Source: Tianweitania populi
Lineage (GTDB): Bacteria; Pseudomonadota; Alphaproteobacteria; Rhizobiales; Rhizobiaceae
Assembly: GCF_014652875.1 (NCBI RefSeq)
Contig: NZ_BMZQ01000001.1
Location: 1,857,532 to 1,921,531 of the forward strand
DNA length: 64,000 nucleotides
Reading direction: 5' to 3'
The position numbers and the translations under genes are program-made. The notes below the pieces were generated by a model. That model had not been told where the DNA came from. It searched no databases and saw only the letters and a list, made by a program, of their open reading frames with translations. How positions within the stretch are numbered: the stretch's first letter is position 1; every line of letters starts with the position of its first letter. Of the stretch, positions 7,498 to 17,484 are shown in pieces.

Positions 7498-10450
7498 GGG
7501 GCTTCTCATCTGCCGCATGGAGGAAAACAGGATCGCAGATCCGGCCCGGCGTAAATTCGTTGTAAAGGCCGTTCCAGACCACGACCTCCTCGCCGTGCCG
7601 TTCAGGGCCGCGAATGATCAGTGCCAAGCCGATCGTGGACTGGAGATGCGGCGACCAGGCATTCGAGGTGACGTAGCCCTGATCGTTCTCCAGCGTCGCT
7701 GCAGCATCCTTGGACAGGATGTGCGAACCGGCCCGGAAACCCTGGGTCGGATCGAGCGGCAGCAGACCGGCGAGACGTGGCCGCAGCGGATCGGACAGAC
7801 CTTCGCGCTTGAGCATCTGCTTGCCGATGAAGTCCGGCTTGGTGGCCGACACCATCTTGGCCAGACCGAGATCGGCCGGCGTCACGGTGCCGTCGATTTC
7901 CGCATGGGTGATGAAGCCTTTTTCCATGCGCAGTACGTTGAGGGCTTCAACGCCGTAAGCGCAGATACCGTGTGGCTCGCCGACCTGCATCAGCGCATCC
8001 GCAACGCTTTCGCCGTAGCCGGCGGGAACCGCGAGTTCGTAGGCCAGCTCGCCGGAAAACGAGATGCGGAACATGAGGCCGCGAAGCTTTCCGCCGAACA
8101 GCGAAACTTCACGTGCGGCGAGGAAGCCGAACGACTCGTCCGCAATGTCTTCGTCGACGATGTCTTGAAGAATCGTACGCGCCTTAGGGCCGGCGAGCGA
8201 CATCTGCGCCCATTGATCGGTGACGGAGGCCAGCCGCACGTCGAGGTCGGGCCACAGCGCCTGCGAGCAGAACTCGAGATGGCTCATCACGCCGGCGGCA
8301 TAGGCCGTGGTGGTGGTCATGAAGTAGCGGTCTTCAGCCAACCGGCTGGTCGTGCCGTCGTCATAGATCATGCCATCGTCGCGCAGCATCAGGCCGTAAC
8401 GCGCTTTGCCGACAGGCAGCTTGGCAAAGCCGTTGGAATAGACGCGATCCAGGAAGGTCGCGGCATCCTTGCCGGAGATCTCGATCTTGCCGAGCATCGA
8501 CACGTCGCACAATCCGGCATTGATGCGCGTGTTCAGCACTTCGCGATCAACGCTGTCGCGCCACGTGGTTTCGCCCTGTCGCGCGAACCAGGCCGAGCGA
8601 TACCAGAGCCCGGTTTCAATGAAAGTCGCGCTGTTCCTGACCGCCCAATTGTGTAGAGGCGACTTGCGGATCGGCTGGAAGTGCTTGCCCTTGGCCGCAC
8701 CGGTCAGCGCGCCGAAGGAGACCGGCGTGTAGAACGGACGGAAGGTGGTCGTTCCGACCTGCGCCGGCGACACGCCGCGGGCTTCGGCCAGCAGAGCGAT
8801 GGCGTTGATGTTGGACAGTTTGCCCTGATCGGTCGCCATGCCGTTGGTGGTGTAGCGCTTGGCCATCTCGACATGGCCAAATCCTTCTTGCGCCGCGAGA
8901 TCGAGGTCGCGGCGCGTGACGTCGTTCTGGTAATCGACGAAGGCCTTGCCGCTGTTATCCGGGATCGACCAGAGCGGCTTCTCGACACGGCCGGAAAGAT
9001 CGCCTTCCACCTGAACGGAAATCGCCTCCCCGCTTTTGCCGAGTTGCGTGGCAATCGCCAGCGCCTCAGTCGAACCGTGCGCAACACAGTCGGCAAGGTT
9101 GCCGGTGCGCGCGGCGGCACCGGCCAGTGACAGGCCGTTCAGGTTGTCCGGCGCCAGGAAGGCGGATTGTTCGTCGGACCAGACCGGCTTGCCGCCGCGA
9201 TGACAGGCGAGGTGGATGATCGGGCTGAAGCCGCCGGCCACGGCCAGCGCATCCACATCGATCGATTGAAAGCGGCCGTCCTGCTTGATCTGGATGGAAG
9301 ACAGCGCCTGGCCACCTTTGGCATCGGTCACCACGGCATTGCGCAGCACCCTCGCCTTGCCTGCATAAGGCACGGAAGACTGCAAGCGGCTGTCGATGAT
9401 CGCGACTAGATCGACACCTGCTTTTTCGAGATCCCGGGCCAGAGCGTAGCCGGTGTCGTTGATCGTGAAGATAGCGACCTTCCTGCCAGGCGCGACACCG
9501 AAGCGGTTGAGATAGGTACGCATGGCACCGGCCAGCATGATGCCAGGCGTGTCGTTGCCGCCGAACACCAAGGGCCGCTCTTCCGCACCGGTGGCCAAAA
9601 TGGCGTGCTTGGCGGCAATACGCCAAAGCCGTTCGACCGGTTGCCCTGACGCCGGCACCGCAACGTGTTTCTGGACTCGCTCGACCGCGCCGAAGACATT
9701 GCTGTCGTACCAGCCGATCACGGTCGTTCGCGACAGCAGTTTGACGTTGGGCAGGCTGCGCAATTCATCCACGCAGCGCGCCACGTATTCCGTTGCCGCC
9801 AGACCATCAAGGGCGGCGGTGTCCGACAGAAGCGAGCCGCCGAAGGCCGGCTGCTCGTCGGCCAGGACAACGCGCAGTCCTGACCTTGCAGCGGTAAGTG
9901 CGGCGGCAAGGCCGGTCGGTCCTGAACCCACAACAAGCAGGTCGCAATGCGCCCACGCCTTCTCGTAAGCGTCAGGATCGGCTTCATTGGTCGCTTTGCC
10001 GAGGCCTGCGGCGCGCCGGATCAGCGGCTCATAGACTTTTTCCCAGAAGGAAGCCGGCCACATGAAGGTCTTGTAGTAGAAGCCGGCATTCAGGAAGGGC
10101 GAAAGGAGCCCGTTCACCGCGCCGATATCGAAGCTGAGCGACGGCCAACGGTTCTGGCTGCGCGCTTCCAGCCCGGCATAAAGCTCCTGCACGGTCGCGC
10201 GCGTGTTCGGCTCGGTTCGGCCGCCGGTGCCGATCGTCATCAGGGCATTCGGCTCGGCCGCACCCGCCGTCAGGATGCCGCGTGGCCGGTGATATTTGAA
10301 CGAGCGGGCCACCAACTGCTGGCCGTTCGCAAGCAGAGCCGAAGCCAGCGTATCGCCGCCGTGACCGTTGAAGCTGCGGCCATCGAAAGTGAAAGGCAGC
10401 GTTGTTGCCCGATCGATCTGGCCGCCCTTGGACAGTCTATAGGACGTCAT
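7490..10450 (-). CDS. soxA: sarcosine oxidase subunit alpha
   Basis: A 986-residue alpha subunit of tetrameric sarcosine oxidase. Order: N-terminal HcnA-like beta domain (FTFDGRSFNGHGGDTL, then SFKYHRPRG) without the cysteines that hold a cluster in true HcnA; a NAD-binding fold (LLVVGSGPTGLAAAL) followed by ADEQPAFGG; a second nucleotide segment; and a C-terminal half homologous to GcvT/dimethylglycine dehydrogenase that binds tetrahydrofolate, with YDDGTTSR and GELAYEL blocks. It turns the imine formed on the beta subunit into methylene-THF. ATGA overlap with soxD upstream. Placement behind a transporter suggests a specialised substrate, perhaps an N-methyl amino acid other than sarcosine. 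Confidence 0.9.
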   Translation of the reverse strand: MTSYRLSKGGQIDRATTLPFTFDGRSFNGHGGDTLASALLANGQQLVARSFKYHRPRGILTAGAAEPNALMTIGTGGRTEPNTRATVQELYAGLEARSQNRWPSLSFDIGAVNGLLSPFLNAGFYYKTFMWPASFWEKVYEPLIRRAAGLGKATNEADPDAYEKAWAHCDLLVVGSGPTGLAAALTAARSGLRVVLADEQPAFGGSLLSDTAALDGLAATEYVARCVDELRSLPNVKLLSRTTVIGWYDSNVFGAVERVQKHVAVPASGQPVERLWRIAAKHAILATGAEERPLVFGGNDTPGIMLAGAMRTYLNRFGVAPGRKVAIFTINDTGYALARDLEKAGVDLVAIIDSRLQSSVPYAGKARVLRNAVVTDAKGGQALSSIQIKQDGRFQSIDVDALAVAGGFSPIIHLACHRGGKPVWSDEQSAFLAPDNLNGLSLAGAAARTGNLADCVAHGSTEALAIATQLGKSGEAISVQVEGDLSGRVEKPLWSIPDNSGKAFVDYQNDVTRRDLDLAAQEGFGHVEMAKRYTTNGMATDQGKLSNINAIALLAEARGVSPAQVGTTTFRPFYTPVSFGALTGAAKGKHFQPIRKSPLHNWAVRNSATFIETGLWYRSAWFARQGETTWRDSVDREVLNTRINAGLCDVSMLGKIEISGKDAATFLDRVYSNGFAKLPVGKARYGLMLRDDGMIYDDGTTSRLAEDRYFMTTTTAYAAGVMSHLEFCSQALWPDLDVRLASVTDQWAQMSLAGPKARTILQDIVDEDIADESFGFLAAREVSLFGGKLRGLMFRISFSGELAYELAVPAGYGESVADALMQVGEPHGICAYGVEALNVLRMEKGFITHAEIDGTVTPADLGLAKMVSATKPDFIGKQMLKREGLSDPLRPRLAGLLPLDPTQGFRAGSHILSKDAAATLENDQGYVTSNAWSPHLQSTIGLALIIRGPERHGEEVVVWNGLYNEFTPGRICDPVFLHAADEKPHA

Positions 10451-10713
10451 GCCGGCACCCGTTCCGCCGCATCGCGGCAGGCCTCGACCTCGTGACTGGC
10501 GGTGTCGCGCGTCACCACCAGCCAGCGCCGGCAGCCGGCCGCATGGTGCCAATATTCATCGTAACGACCGCGTGGGTTTTCTCGCAGAAAGACATGGTCG
10601 AACCATTCGGACTGCGGCGCATCCGGAGCGGGACGAGGCAAGGCAGCACCTTTGATCTCGAACTCTTCCTTCGGGCGAGAGCCGCAATGCGGACAGGAAA
10701 TAAGACTGGCCAT
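10447..10713 (-). CDS. soxD: sarcosine oxidase subunit delta
   Basis: An 88-residue SoxD subunit. The zinc site is visible as C7 and C10 (CPHC) with H57 and C61 (H-x3-C in HAAGC), and the SEWFDHVFLRENPRGRY core is typical for the family. The small subunit caps the alpha/beta interface in the tetramer. It is eight bases downstream of soxB and overlaps soxA by four bases (ATGA), so it is translationally coupled. Confidence 0.93.
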   Translation of the reverse strand: MASLISCPHCGSRPKEEFEIKGAALPRPAPDAPQSEWFDHVFLRENPRGRYDEYWHHAAGCRRWLVVTRDTASHEVEACRDAAERVPA

Positions 10714-10721
10714 GATCTGCT

Positions 10722-11972
10722 CTAATGAAGATTGGGTTGGGCACCGCGGCCGGTTTCATCGATCGCGTAACCACGCTCGAAGCGGTCGAGACGCATGGCG
10801 CGGGTCACCGAATGCGGTTCGCCGCGGGCCAGAAGATGCGCAAAACAGAAGCCTGATGCGGGCGTCGCCTTGAAGCCGCCATAGCACCAGCCGGCATTGA
10901 GATAGAGATTGTCGATCGGCGTGCAGTCGATGATCGGCGACCCGTCCATCGACATATCCATGACCCCGCCCCAGGAGCGCAGATAGCGGATGCGTGACAG
11001 CGCCGGGATCATGGCAAGGCCTGCTTCCGCGACATGCTCGACAATCGCCAGATTGCCGCGCTGGGCATAGGAATTGTAGCCGTCGATATCGCCGCCGAAC
11101 ACCAGACCGCCCTTGTCAGACTGCGACACATAAAAGTGGCCGGCGCCGAAAATGACGACATGGTCGATAAACGGCTTCAAGCCTTCCGACACGAAGGCCT
11201 GCAGCACATGGCTTTCGATCGGCAATTTCAAACCGGCCATCTCGGCCACGCGCGAGGAATTGCCGGCTGCCGCCAGTCCGAGCTTGTTGCAGCCGATGAA
11301 GCCCTTGCTGGTTTCCACGCCGACGACCCGGCCATTTTCGCGCCGGATGCCAGTGACCTCGCAGTTCTGGATCACATCAACGCCGCGTGCATCGGCGGCG
11401 CGGGCATAGCCCCAGGCGACCGCATCATGGCGCACGGTGCCGCCGCGCCGCTGGATCAATCCGCCAAGAATCGGAAAGCGGGCATTGTCGAAATCCATGA
11501 AGGGCAGCATGGTCTTGAGCTGAGCACGGTCCAGCATCTCGGCATCCACGCCATGCAGCCGCATGCCGTTGCCGCGGCGGGTATAGGCGGCTTGCTGAGC
11601 GTCCGAATGGTAGAGATTGAGAACGCCACGCTGCGAGACCATCGCATTGTAGTTCAGATCCTGTTCCAGCCCTTCCCACAGTTTCAGCGACAGTTCGTAG
11701 AAGGGATTGTTGCCCGGCAAGAGGTAATTCGAGCGGATGATCGTCGTGTTGCGACCGACATTTCCCGAACCGATATAGCCCTTCTCCAGGACGGCGACAT
11801 TGGTGATGCCGTGTTCCTTGGCGAGGTAATGCGCGGTGGCCAGACCGTGACCGCCGCCGCCCACAATGATGATGTCGTAATGCGGCTTGGGCTCGGGAAA
11901 GCGCCAGGCCGACGACCAGCCCCGATGTTTGTCCAGGGCGTTCCGGAACACTGAAAAGGCAGAATATCGCAT
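10722..11972 (-). CDS. soxB: sarcosine oxidase subunit beta
   Basis: A 416-residue catalytic beta subunit. It has the FAD motif [18 protein letters not shown] (about 34-51), [10 protein letters not shown], and the block [16 protein letters not shown], whose His182 corresponds to the histidine that covalently holds FMN in characterised tetrameric sarcosine oxidases. The C-terminal GWCYGGFKATPASG is the flavin phosphate-binding end. It oxidises the N-methyl group of the amino acid while alpha relays electrons and C1. It follows the ABC ATPase by 36 bases in the same orientation, placing enzyme and importer in one operon. Confidence 0.93.
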   Translation of the reverse strand: MRYSAFSVFRNALDKHRGWSSAWRFPEPKPHYDIIIVGGGGHGLATAHYLAKEHGITNVAVLEKGYIGSGNVGRNTTIIRSNYLLPGNNPFYELSLKLWEGLEQDLNYNAMVSQRGVLNLYHSDAQQAAYTRRGNGMRLHGVDAEMLDRAQLKTMLPFMDFDNARFPILGGLIQRRGGTVRHDAVAWGYARAADARGVDVIQNCEVTGIRRENGRVVGVETSKGFIGCNKLGLAAAGNSSRVAEMAGLKLPIESHVLQAFVSEGLKPFIDHVVIFGAGHFYVSQSDKGGLVFGGDIDGYNSYAQRGNLAIVEHVAEAGLAMIPALSRIRYLRSWGGVMDMSMDGSPIIDCTPIDNLYLNAGWCYGGFKATPASGFCFAHLLARGEPHSVTRAMRLDRFERGYAIDETGRGAQPNLH

Positions 11973-12008
11973 GGCTGAGACTGGAAGCGGGTCCTGTGAT
12001 GGGTCGGG

Positions 12009-13820
12009 TCAGGCGTCGACAACAACCGCGTGGCCGGGCGTGACCTCGCGATATTGCCTGATGGGTGGCACATAATCCGGCGCGCGGATCGGGCTGCGGA
12101 TTTCTTCGTTCACCACCACGCGCTGGACATGGCGGCGGGCGGGATCGGGCACCGGCACGGCATCCAGCAGGCGGCGCGTATAAGGATGCTGCGGATTACC
12201 GAAGATCGCGGCGCGCGGACCGATCTCGACGATCTCGCCGAGATACATGACGGCGACGCGGTGGCTGACACGCTCCACCACTGCCATATCATGGGAGATG
12301 AACAGGTAGGCCAGGCCCATCTGACTTTGCAGTTCGAGCATCAGGTTGATGACCTGCGCCTTCACCGAAACGTCGAGCGCCGACACCGCTTCATCGGCCA
12401 CGATGAGGCGCGGTTCGAGCGCCAGCGCCCGGGCAATGCAGATGCGCTGCCGCTGGCCGCCGGAAAACTCATGCGGGAAACGGCCGGCCATGTCGGGCTG
12501 CAGGCCGACTTGGCTTAAAAGTGCTCTCGCGCGATCCGGCGCCTCGGTGCGATCCGCCAACGCGTTGACGATCAGCGGCTGGGCGATCGACGCGCCGACC
12601 GTCATGCGCGGATTGAGGCTGGCAAACGGATCCTGGAAGATCATCTGCATGTGGCGGCGCTGATTGCGCATCTCTTCCGGCGAAAGCTGCAGGATCTCCT
12701 TGCCTTCGAGCCGAACGGAGCCTTTGAGCGGTTCCGTCAGGCGCAGCACGGATCGGCCGGTGGTGGACTTGCCGCAACCGGATTCGCCCACCAGCGCCAG
12801 CGTTTCGCCGCCCCGCAGCTGGAACGACACATTCTCCACCGCATGAACGCGCGCCTGCACCTTGCTGAGCAGGCCGGACCGGACCTCGAAACGCGTGGTA
12901 AGGCCGGACACGTCGAGAAGCGGTTGATCGTCCGGCTTGACGGTGTCGGGCGTTTCCTGCGGCTCGTCGGCTACACCGGTGGTGCGATCAACGATAGGAA
13001 AGCGGCGCGGATGCGTGAATGCCGTCATCGAGCCGAGCTTGGGAACGGCAGCCAGCAGCGCGCGGGTATAAGGATGGGCGGCGCTGCGGAAGATGGCGCT
13101 TGTTTCGTCATGCTCCACGACTTCGCCGTTCAGCATGACGATGGTGCGGTCGGCGATCTCGGCAACGACGCCCATGTCATGCGTGATGAACAGGACGGAC
13201 ATGCCCTCTTCTTCCTGAAGCTGCTTGATGAGCTCCAAGATCTGCGCCTGGATCGTGACATCCAGCGCGGTCGTGGGCTCATCGGCGATCAACAGCTTGG
13301 GCCGGCAGGCGAGCGCAATCGCGATCATGACGCGCTGGCGCATACCGCCGGAAAAGCGATGCGGATACTCGTCGAAGCGCGACTTGGCGGCAGGAATACG
13401 CACGCGCTCCAGAAGCCGCAATGCTTCCGCGCGGGCTTCCGTGCGCGACACGCCGCCATGCGAAAGCAGCGCTTCCGAAACCTGGTGGCCGATCGTGTGA
13501 ACCGGATTGAGGCTCGTCATCGGCTCTTGGAAGATGATGGCGATCTCGCTGCCGCGAACCTTGCGCATCTGCCGGTCCGGCAAAGCCAGGAGATCGCGGC
13601 CGTTGAGCTTGACGCTGCCTTCGACCCGGCTGGAGCCGAGCGGTGTCAGGCCCATGATGGACAAGGCCGTGACGCTCTTGCCCGAACCGGATTCACCAAC
13701 AAGAGCAACCGTCTGCCGTTCGGCAACATCGAAGGAGATGTCGCGAACGACCTTCTGCCAGCCGGCATCGGTGCGAAAGGAAACAGACAGATCGGCAACC
13801 GACAAGATGGGCTGGTTCAT
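12009..13820 (-). CDS. fused dipeptide/opine-type ABC importer ATPase (DppD-DppF / GsiA-like)
   Basis: A 603-residue protein with two complete ATPase domains. The first has Walker A GESGSGKS, signature FSGGMRQR and Walker [10 protein letters not shown]. The second has Walker A GESGCGKS, signature FSGGQRQR and Walker [10 protein letters not shown]. Each ends with an oligopeptide/dipeptide C-terminal region with HPYTR. This is the GsiA-style fusion of DppD and DppF. ATG 13820 has GAAGGACG just upstream and was chosen over 13889. It energises the permeases at 15618-17484. Ligand not deducible. Confidence 0.9.
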   Translation of the reverse strand: MNQPILSVADLSVSFRTDAGWQKVVRDISFDVAERQTVALVGESGSGKSVTALSIMGLTPLGSSRVEGSVKLNGRDLLALPDRQMRKVRGSEIAIIFQEPMTSLNPVHTIGHQVSEALLSHGGVSRTEARAEALRLLERVRIPAAKSRFDEYPHRFSGGMRQRVMIAIALACRPKLLIADEPTTALDVTIQAQILELIKQLQEEEGMSVLFITHDMGVVAEIADRTIVMLNGEVVEHDETSAIFRSAAHPYTRALLAAVPKLGSMTAFTHPRRFPIVDRTTGVADEPQETPDTVKPDDQPLLDVSGLTTRFEVRSGLLSKVQARVHAVENVSFQLRGGETLALVGESGCGKSTTGRSVLRLTEPLKGSVRLEGKEILQLSPEEMRNQRRHMQMIFQDPFASLNPRMTVGASIAQPLIVNALADRTEAPDRARALLSQVGLQPDMAGRFPHEFSGGQRQRICIARALALEPRLIVADEAVSALDVSVKAQVINLMLELQSQMGLAYLFISHDMAVVERVSHRVAVMYLGEIVEIGPRAAIFGNPQHPYTRRLLDAVPVPDPARRHVQRVVVNEEIRSPIRAPDYVPPIRQYREVTPGHAVVVDA

Positions 13821-13915
13821 CGCGCGTCCTTCGCTAGGCCGTGCCAGGCTCTTGAAGCCCGGTCGTTCCGCAGTGATCTCAGCGACCATAATTCACCAAC
13901 TTCCGCTTGCAGGAA

Positions 13916-13943
13916 GACCGGCGCGCGAACTGACGCGCCGGTC
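13916..13943 (-). other. intercistronic GC-rich stem-loop after the binding-protein gene
   Basis: GACCGGCGCG (13916-13925) pairs perfectly with CGCGCCGGTC (13934-13943) around an 8-base loop, between the solute-binding protein stop and the ATPase gene. There is no T-run on the transcribed strand, so it is not a clean terminator. Such hairpins commonly protect the 3' end of the abundant binding-protein mRNA and lower expression of downstream genes. Confidence 0.7.
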
Positions 13944-13953
13944 CTTCTCTTGA

Positions 13954-15582
13954 TCAGGCCCAGGCCCATTCGTGGACGTTCCAGCAGGCATCCGTGACAT
14001 ACTGGTTGGCCTTGAAGCCGTTCAGCGCGCTGGTCGACATGTTGCCCTGCACCACGCTGAACTGCGGCGCGAACGGCACTTCGTCGAGCAGGATCTGCTG
14101 CACCTTGCCGTAGGTCTCCTTGCGCTGTTCGACGTCGGTCTGGGTGACACCCTCGTCGAGCAGACGATCGACTTCCGGGTTCTTGTATTGCGTGTAGTTG
14201 GCGCCATTGCCGATGGCCTTGGAATGGCAGCGCGAGGCATAATCCGGGTCCATGCCGACCGGCGGCTCCCAGGCCACCAACAGCGTGTCGAACTGCGACT
14301 TGGTGGTGTACTCGCCCCACACAACCGAGCCTGGCATGTTCTTGATCTCCATCTCCACGCCGATCTGCTTCCAGTTCTGCTGGAACAGCTGCTGGCTGGC
14401 CTGGCGCGGTGGGGCGCCGGCGGTGGTGGACATCGTGAACTTCATCTTCACGCCATCCTTTTCGCGGATGCCGTCGGCTCCGCGCCGCCAGCCGGCTTCG
14501 TCGAGCATCTTCTCGGCCAGCTGAGGATTGGCGGTCTCTTCCTTCAGCGCATTGTTGTAGGCCCAATGCGAGGTGTGGAGGTAAGACAGCGTGCGCGGCG
14601 TCGTGCCGAAGTTGATGTCGTCGATCGACTTCTGCATCTCGCAGGCGATGTAGAGCGCCTTTCGCACCTTCGGATCGGTGAACTGCGGCTTTTCCGTATT
14701 GAAGTAGATGAACTGCACGTAAGGCTGCGGGGCCAGAACGAAGTTGCGGTTCGGCAGCGCCTTGGCTTCATCCCAGCGATCATAGGGAATGCCCATCAAC
14801 CCGAACACGTCGATCTCGCCGGTGCGCATCTGGCCATAGGCGACGAGCTGGTCGGGCACGAATTTGTGGATGAACTGGCGGATCTTCGGCGCGCCGCGAT
14901 GGTATCCGGCATTCGCCTCGTAGACCATGTGACTGCCGGCGGTGCGCGACTTCAAGGTGTAGGCGCCGGTGCCGATCGGCTCGGTGTTGAAGCCCGACGT
15001 GTTGATGTCCGCTTCGCCTGAAAGCAGGTGATGGGGGACGATGTGCATGCTCTGCCAAGCCCAGTAGAACGGCACGTAAGGCCGCGTCAGGGTCATTTCG
15101 ACAGTGTAATCATCGACGACCTTGAACGTGTCGATCAGCTCGAAGCCGCTGCGCGAGCGCACGGCGACCTTGGGATTGACGATCGTCTGGTAGGTGAACT
15201 CGACGTCCTTGGCGGTGAAAGGCTGACCATCGCTCCACTTGACGTCGCGCTTGAGATTGACGCGCCAGGTCCGGCCGTCCTGCGAAATACCGCCGTTTTC
15301 GCGCGTCGGCAGTTCGGCCGCGAGATTGGGGATGAAGTTGCCCTGGTCGTCCACGTCCCAGAGCGCATCGAACACCAGAGCTTCCACGATCGTGTCCGTG
15401 CCGCCATTGGCGTAAAGCAGCGGGTTGAACTGGACGGGCTCCTGATTGGTCGTGAAGATCACACGCTCGCGGTTGGACTGAGCGATGGCCGGGCGGAACA
15501 GGCCGGTGGCCGGCAGGATCAGGCTGGAAGCTGCCGCGCTCTTGATCAGAGTTCGACGATTGATGGTCAGTTTGGTCGTCAT
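13954..15582 (-). CDS. ABC transporter substrate-binding protein, family 5 (peptide/opine)
   Basis: A 542-residue SBP_bac_5 protein. The N-terminus has a twin-arginine-like signal (NRRTLIKSAAASSL) with probable cleavage after AIAQ. Family blocks include LVFDALWDVDDQGNFIP, DVKWSDGQPFTAKDV, GTGAYTLKS and YDRWDEAKALPNRNF. It should capture the ligand in the periplasm for the importer encoded on both sides. Tat export is unusual for this family in general but frequent in alphaproteobacteria. The frame extends to 15621; ATG 15582 starts directly before the signal and was chosen. The ligand is inferred to be the precursor of what the sarcosine-oxidase and HcnBC-like enzymes degrade. Confidence 0.88.
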   Translation of the reverse strand: MTTKLTINRRTLIKSAAASSLILPATGLFRPAIAQSNRERVIFTTNQEPVQFNPLLYANGGTDTIVEALVFDALWDVDDQGNFIPNLAAELPTRENGGISQDGRTWRVNLKRDVKWSDGQPFTAKDVEFTYQTIVNPKVAVRSRSGFELIDTFKVVDDYTVEMTLTRPYVPFYWAWQSMHIVPHHLLSGEADINTSGFNTEPIGTGAYTLKSRTAGSHMVYEANAGYHRGAPKIRQFIHKFVPDQLVAYGQMRTGEIDVFGLMGIPYDRWDEAKALPNRNFVLAPQPYVQFIYFNTEKPQFTDPKVRKALYIACEMQKSIDDINFGTTPRTLSYLHTSHWAYNNALKEETANPQLAEKMLDEAGWRRGADGIREKDGVKMKFTMSTTAGAPPRQASQQLFQQNWKQIGVEMEIKNMPGSVVWGEYTTKSQFDTLLVAWEPPVGMDPDYASRCHSKAIGNGANYTQYKNPEVDRLLDEGVTQTDVEQRKETYGKVQQILLDEVPFAPQFSVVQGNMSTSALNGFKANQYVTDACWNVHEWAWA

Positions 15583-15617
15583 CGTGGTTCCCCTGTTCTT
15601 GTCGTTGTGTGTTGAAC

Positions 15618-16505
15618 TCAAAGGTCCATCTTCAGCCGGGCGTCAAAGGCGTCGCGCAATCCGTCGCCAAGGAAGTTGAAGCCCATTACGGTGAGCGTGA
15701 TCAGGATACCCGGCAGGATGGCCAGGAAGGGCACGGTGTCGAAATAGCCCTGCGCGTTGGTGAGCATGTTGCCCCAGCTGGCCATGGGCGGCTGAACGCC
15801 ATAGCCGAGAAAGCTGATGTAGGTTTCCATCAGCACGGCGGTGGCGACCTTCAGCGTTGCCGCGACCAGAACCGGCGCCAGGATGTTGGGCATCAGCTCA
15901 ACCAGCATGATGCGCCAGTTGGACGCGCCGTAACCGCGTGACGCCTGCACATAGTCCATTTCCTTGATGGTGGAGACCTGGGCGCGAACGATGCGCGACA
16001 CTTCCATCCACGAGGTCAGGCCGATGATCAGCGAGATCGACAGGATGGTCGGCGGCACGAAGGCGGCGATCACCAGCAGCAGAAACACCTGCGGGAAACA
16101 CAACAGCGTGTCGACTAGGCGCATCAGCAGGTTGTCCACCACGCCGCCGTAGTAACCGGCCGCCAGCCCAACCAGCGTGCCCGTCACCATCGTGGCCAGC
16201 ATGGCGACGACGCCCACCATCAGCGAAACCTGGCCGCCGAACAGAAGACGGCTCAGCGTGTCACGGCCCAAATCGTCCGTTCCCAGGGGAAACTCCCAGG
16301 ATGCGAAAAGCGGCAGGAAACGCTGCGAGGTGTTGATCAGAAGCGGATCATGCGGCGCCAGGAACTGCGCGAACAAGGCGGAGAAGCAAAGCAGGACGAC
16401 GACGACGGCACCCAGGACACCCATGCGGTGCTTCAGGAAACGGCGCAGCGTGAGGCTGGCATAAGAGCGGTTGTTCGGGCGGGTGGCGATCGCTGCATCC
16501 GTCAT
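15618..16505 (-). CDS. ABC importer permease, DppC/OppC-like
   Basis: A 295-residue inner-membrane permease. One membrane span near residues 30-55 is followed by a periplasmic loop with GTDDLGRDTLSRLLFGG, the conserved DppC/OppC segment, then five more spans and the EAA-type coupling loop ASRGYGASNWRIMLVELMPN. It pairs with the DppB-like permease 13 bases upstream to form the translocation pore. Confidence 0.92.
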   Translation of the reverse strand: MTDAAIATRPNNRSYASLTLRRFLKHRMGVLGAVVVVLLCFSALFAQFLAPHDPLLINTSQRFLPLFASWEFPLGTDDLGRDTLSRLLFGGQVSLMVGVVAMLATMVTGTLVGLAAGYYGGVVDNLLMRLVDTLLCFPQVFLLLVIAAFVPPTILSISLIIGLTSWMEVSRIVRAQVSTIKEMDYVQASRGYGASNWRIMLVELMPNILAPVLVAATLKVATAVLMETYISFLGYGVQPPMASWGNMLTNAQGYFDTVPFLAILPGILITLTVMGFNFLGDGLRDAFDARLKMDL

Positions 16506-16518
16506 CTCACCCCTCCCC

Positions 16519-17484
16519 TCAGGACAGTTTCACGCGCGGATCGATCAGCGCAATCGCGATGTCGGCGATGAGATTGCCGAGGATCACCAGCAGCGCTGTG
16601 AACATCACCGTGCCCATCAGCACCGAATATTCCTTCATGCTGAGCGCATCCACGAAGAGCCTGCCCATGCCCGGCCAGCTGAAGATGGTCTCGGCCACAA
16701 GCGCGCCGGAAAACAGCGTCGGCAACTGCACGCCGAGAAGCGCGATCAGGGGGATCACCGCGTTCGGAAAAGCGTGGCGCCACAAAACGCGGCTGCCGCT
16801 TAAGCCCTTCGATCGGGCGGTGCGGACATAATCCTGCTGGATCACTTCAAGGAAACTGGAGCGTGCGTAGCGGCTCCAGCTCGCCACCAGAACCAGGGTC
16901 AGAACCAGCAGCGGCAGGATGAGATGCTGCAGGAGATTGAGGACATTGCCCTCTTCACCGAAGTCATACATGCCGCCGGATGGAAGCCAGCGAAGTTCGA
17001 TCGCGAAGATGTAGATCGCCATCAAACCGAACCAGAAGGTCGGGAAAGACAAAGCCAGCATCGCGCCGGTGGTGGCGAGATAATCGAAGATCGAGTAGCG
17101 GCGCACAGCGCCCAGCACGCCGAGCAGCGTTCCGATCAGAACGGCCAAAGCCGTCGACGTCCCCATCAGCAGGATCGTTGCGGGCAAGCGCTCCAGGATC
17201 ACGTCCAGCACCGGGCGGCCGCCAAACAAGGTGTAGCCCCAGGAGCCCTCGAGCATGGATTTGACCCAGCCGAAATACTGCACGTGCAGCGGCTGATCGA
17301 GACCGAGCGAAACCCGCAGCCGCTCGATATCGGCTGCCGTGATCGAACCGTTCAGCGTGTAAACCGACAAGGGGCCGCCGGGCGCCAGATGCATGATGCC
17401 GAAGCCGATGACCGACACGCCGAAGACAAGCGGGATCGAGTGCAAAATTCGGCGCACGACATAGCCGAGCAGATCACTGCGCAC
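16519..17484 (-). CDS. ABC importer permease, DppB/OppB-like
   Basis: A 321-residue permease with the classical N-terminus of DppB/OppB (YVVRRILHSIPLVFGVSVI, then MHLAPGGP), six predicted spans and the coupling loop ARSKGLSGSRVLWRHAFPNA. It is the first gene of the ten-gene leftward operon running to 4160; the promoter should lie in the 353-base gap before the M20D gene. Confidence 0.92.
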   Translation of the reverse strand: MRSDLLGYVVRRILHSIPLVFGVSVIGFGIMHLAPGGPLSVYTLNGSITAADIERLRVSLGLDQPLHVQYFGWVKSMLEGSWGYTLFGGRPVLDVILERLPATILLMGTSTALAVLIGTLLGVLGAVRRYSIFDYLATTGAMLALSFPTFWFGLMAIYIFAIELRWLPSGGMYDFGEEGNVLNLLQHLILPLLVLTLVLVASWSRYARSSFLEVIQQDYVRTARSKGLSGSRVLWRHAFPNAVIPLIALLGVQLPTLFSGALVAETIFSWPGMGRLFVDALSMKEYSVLMGTVMFTALLVILGNLIADIAIALIDPRVKLS

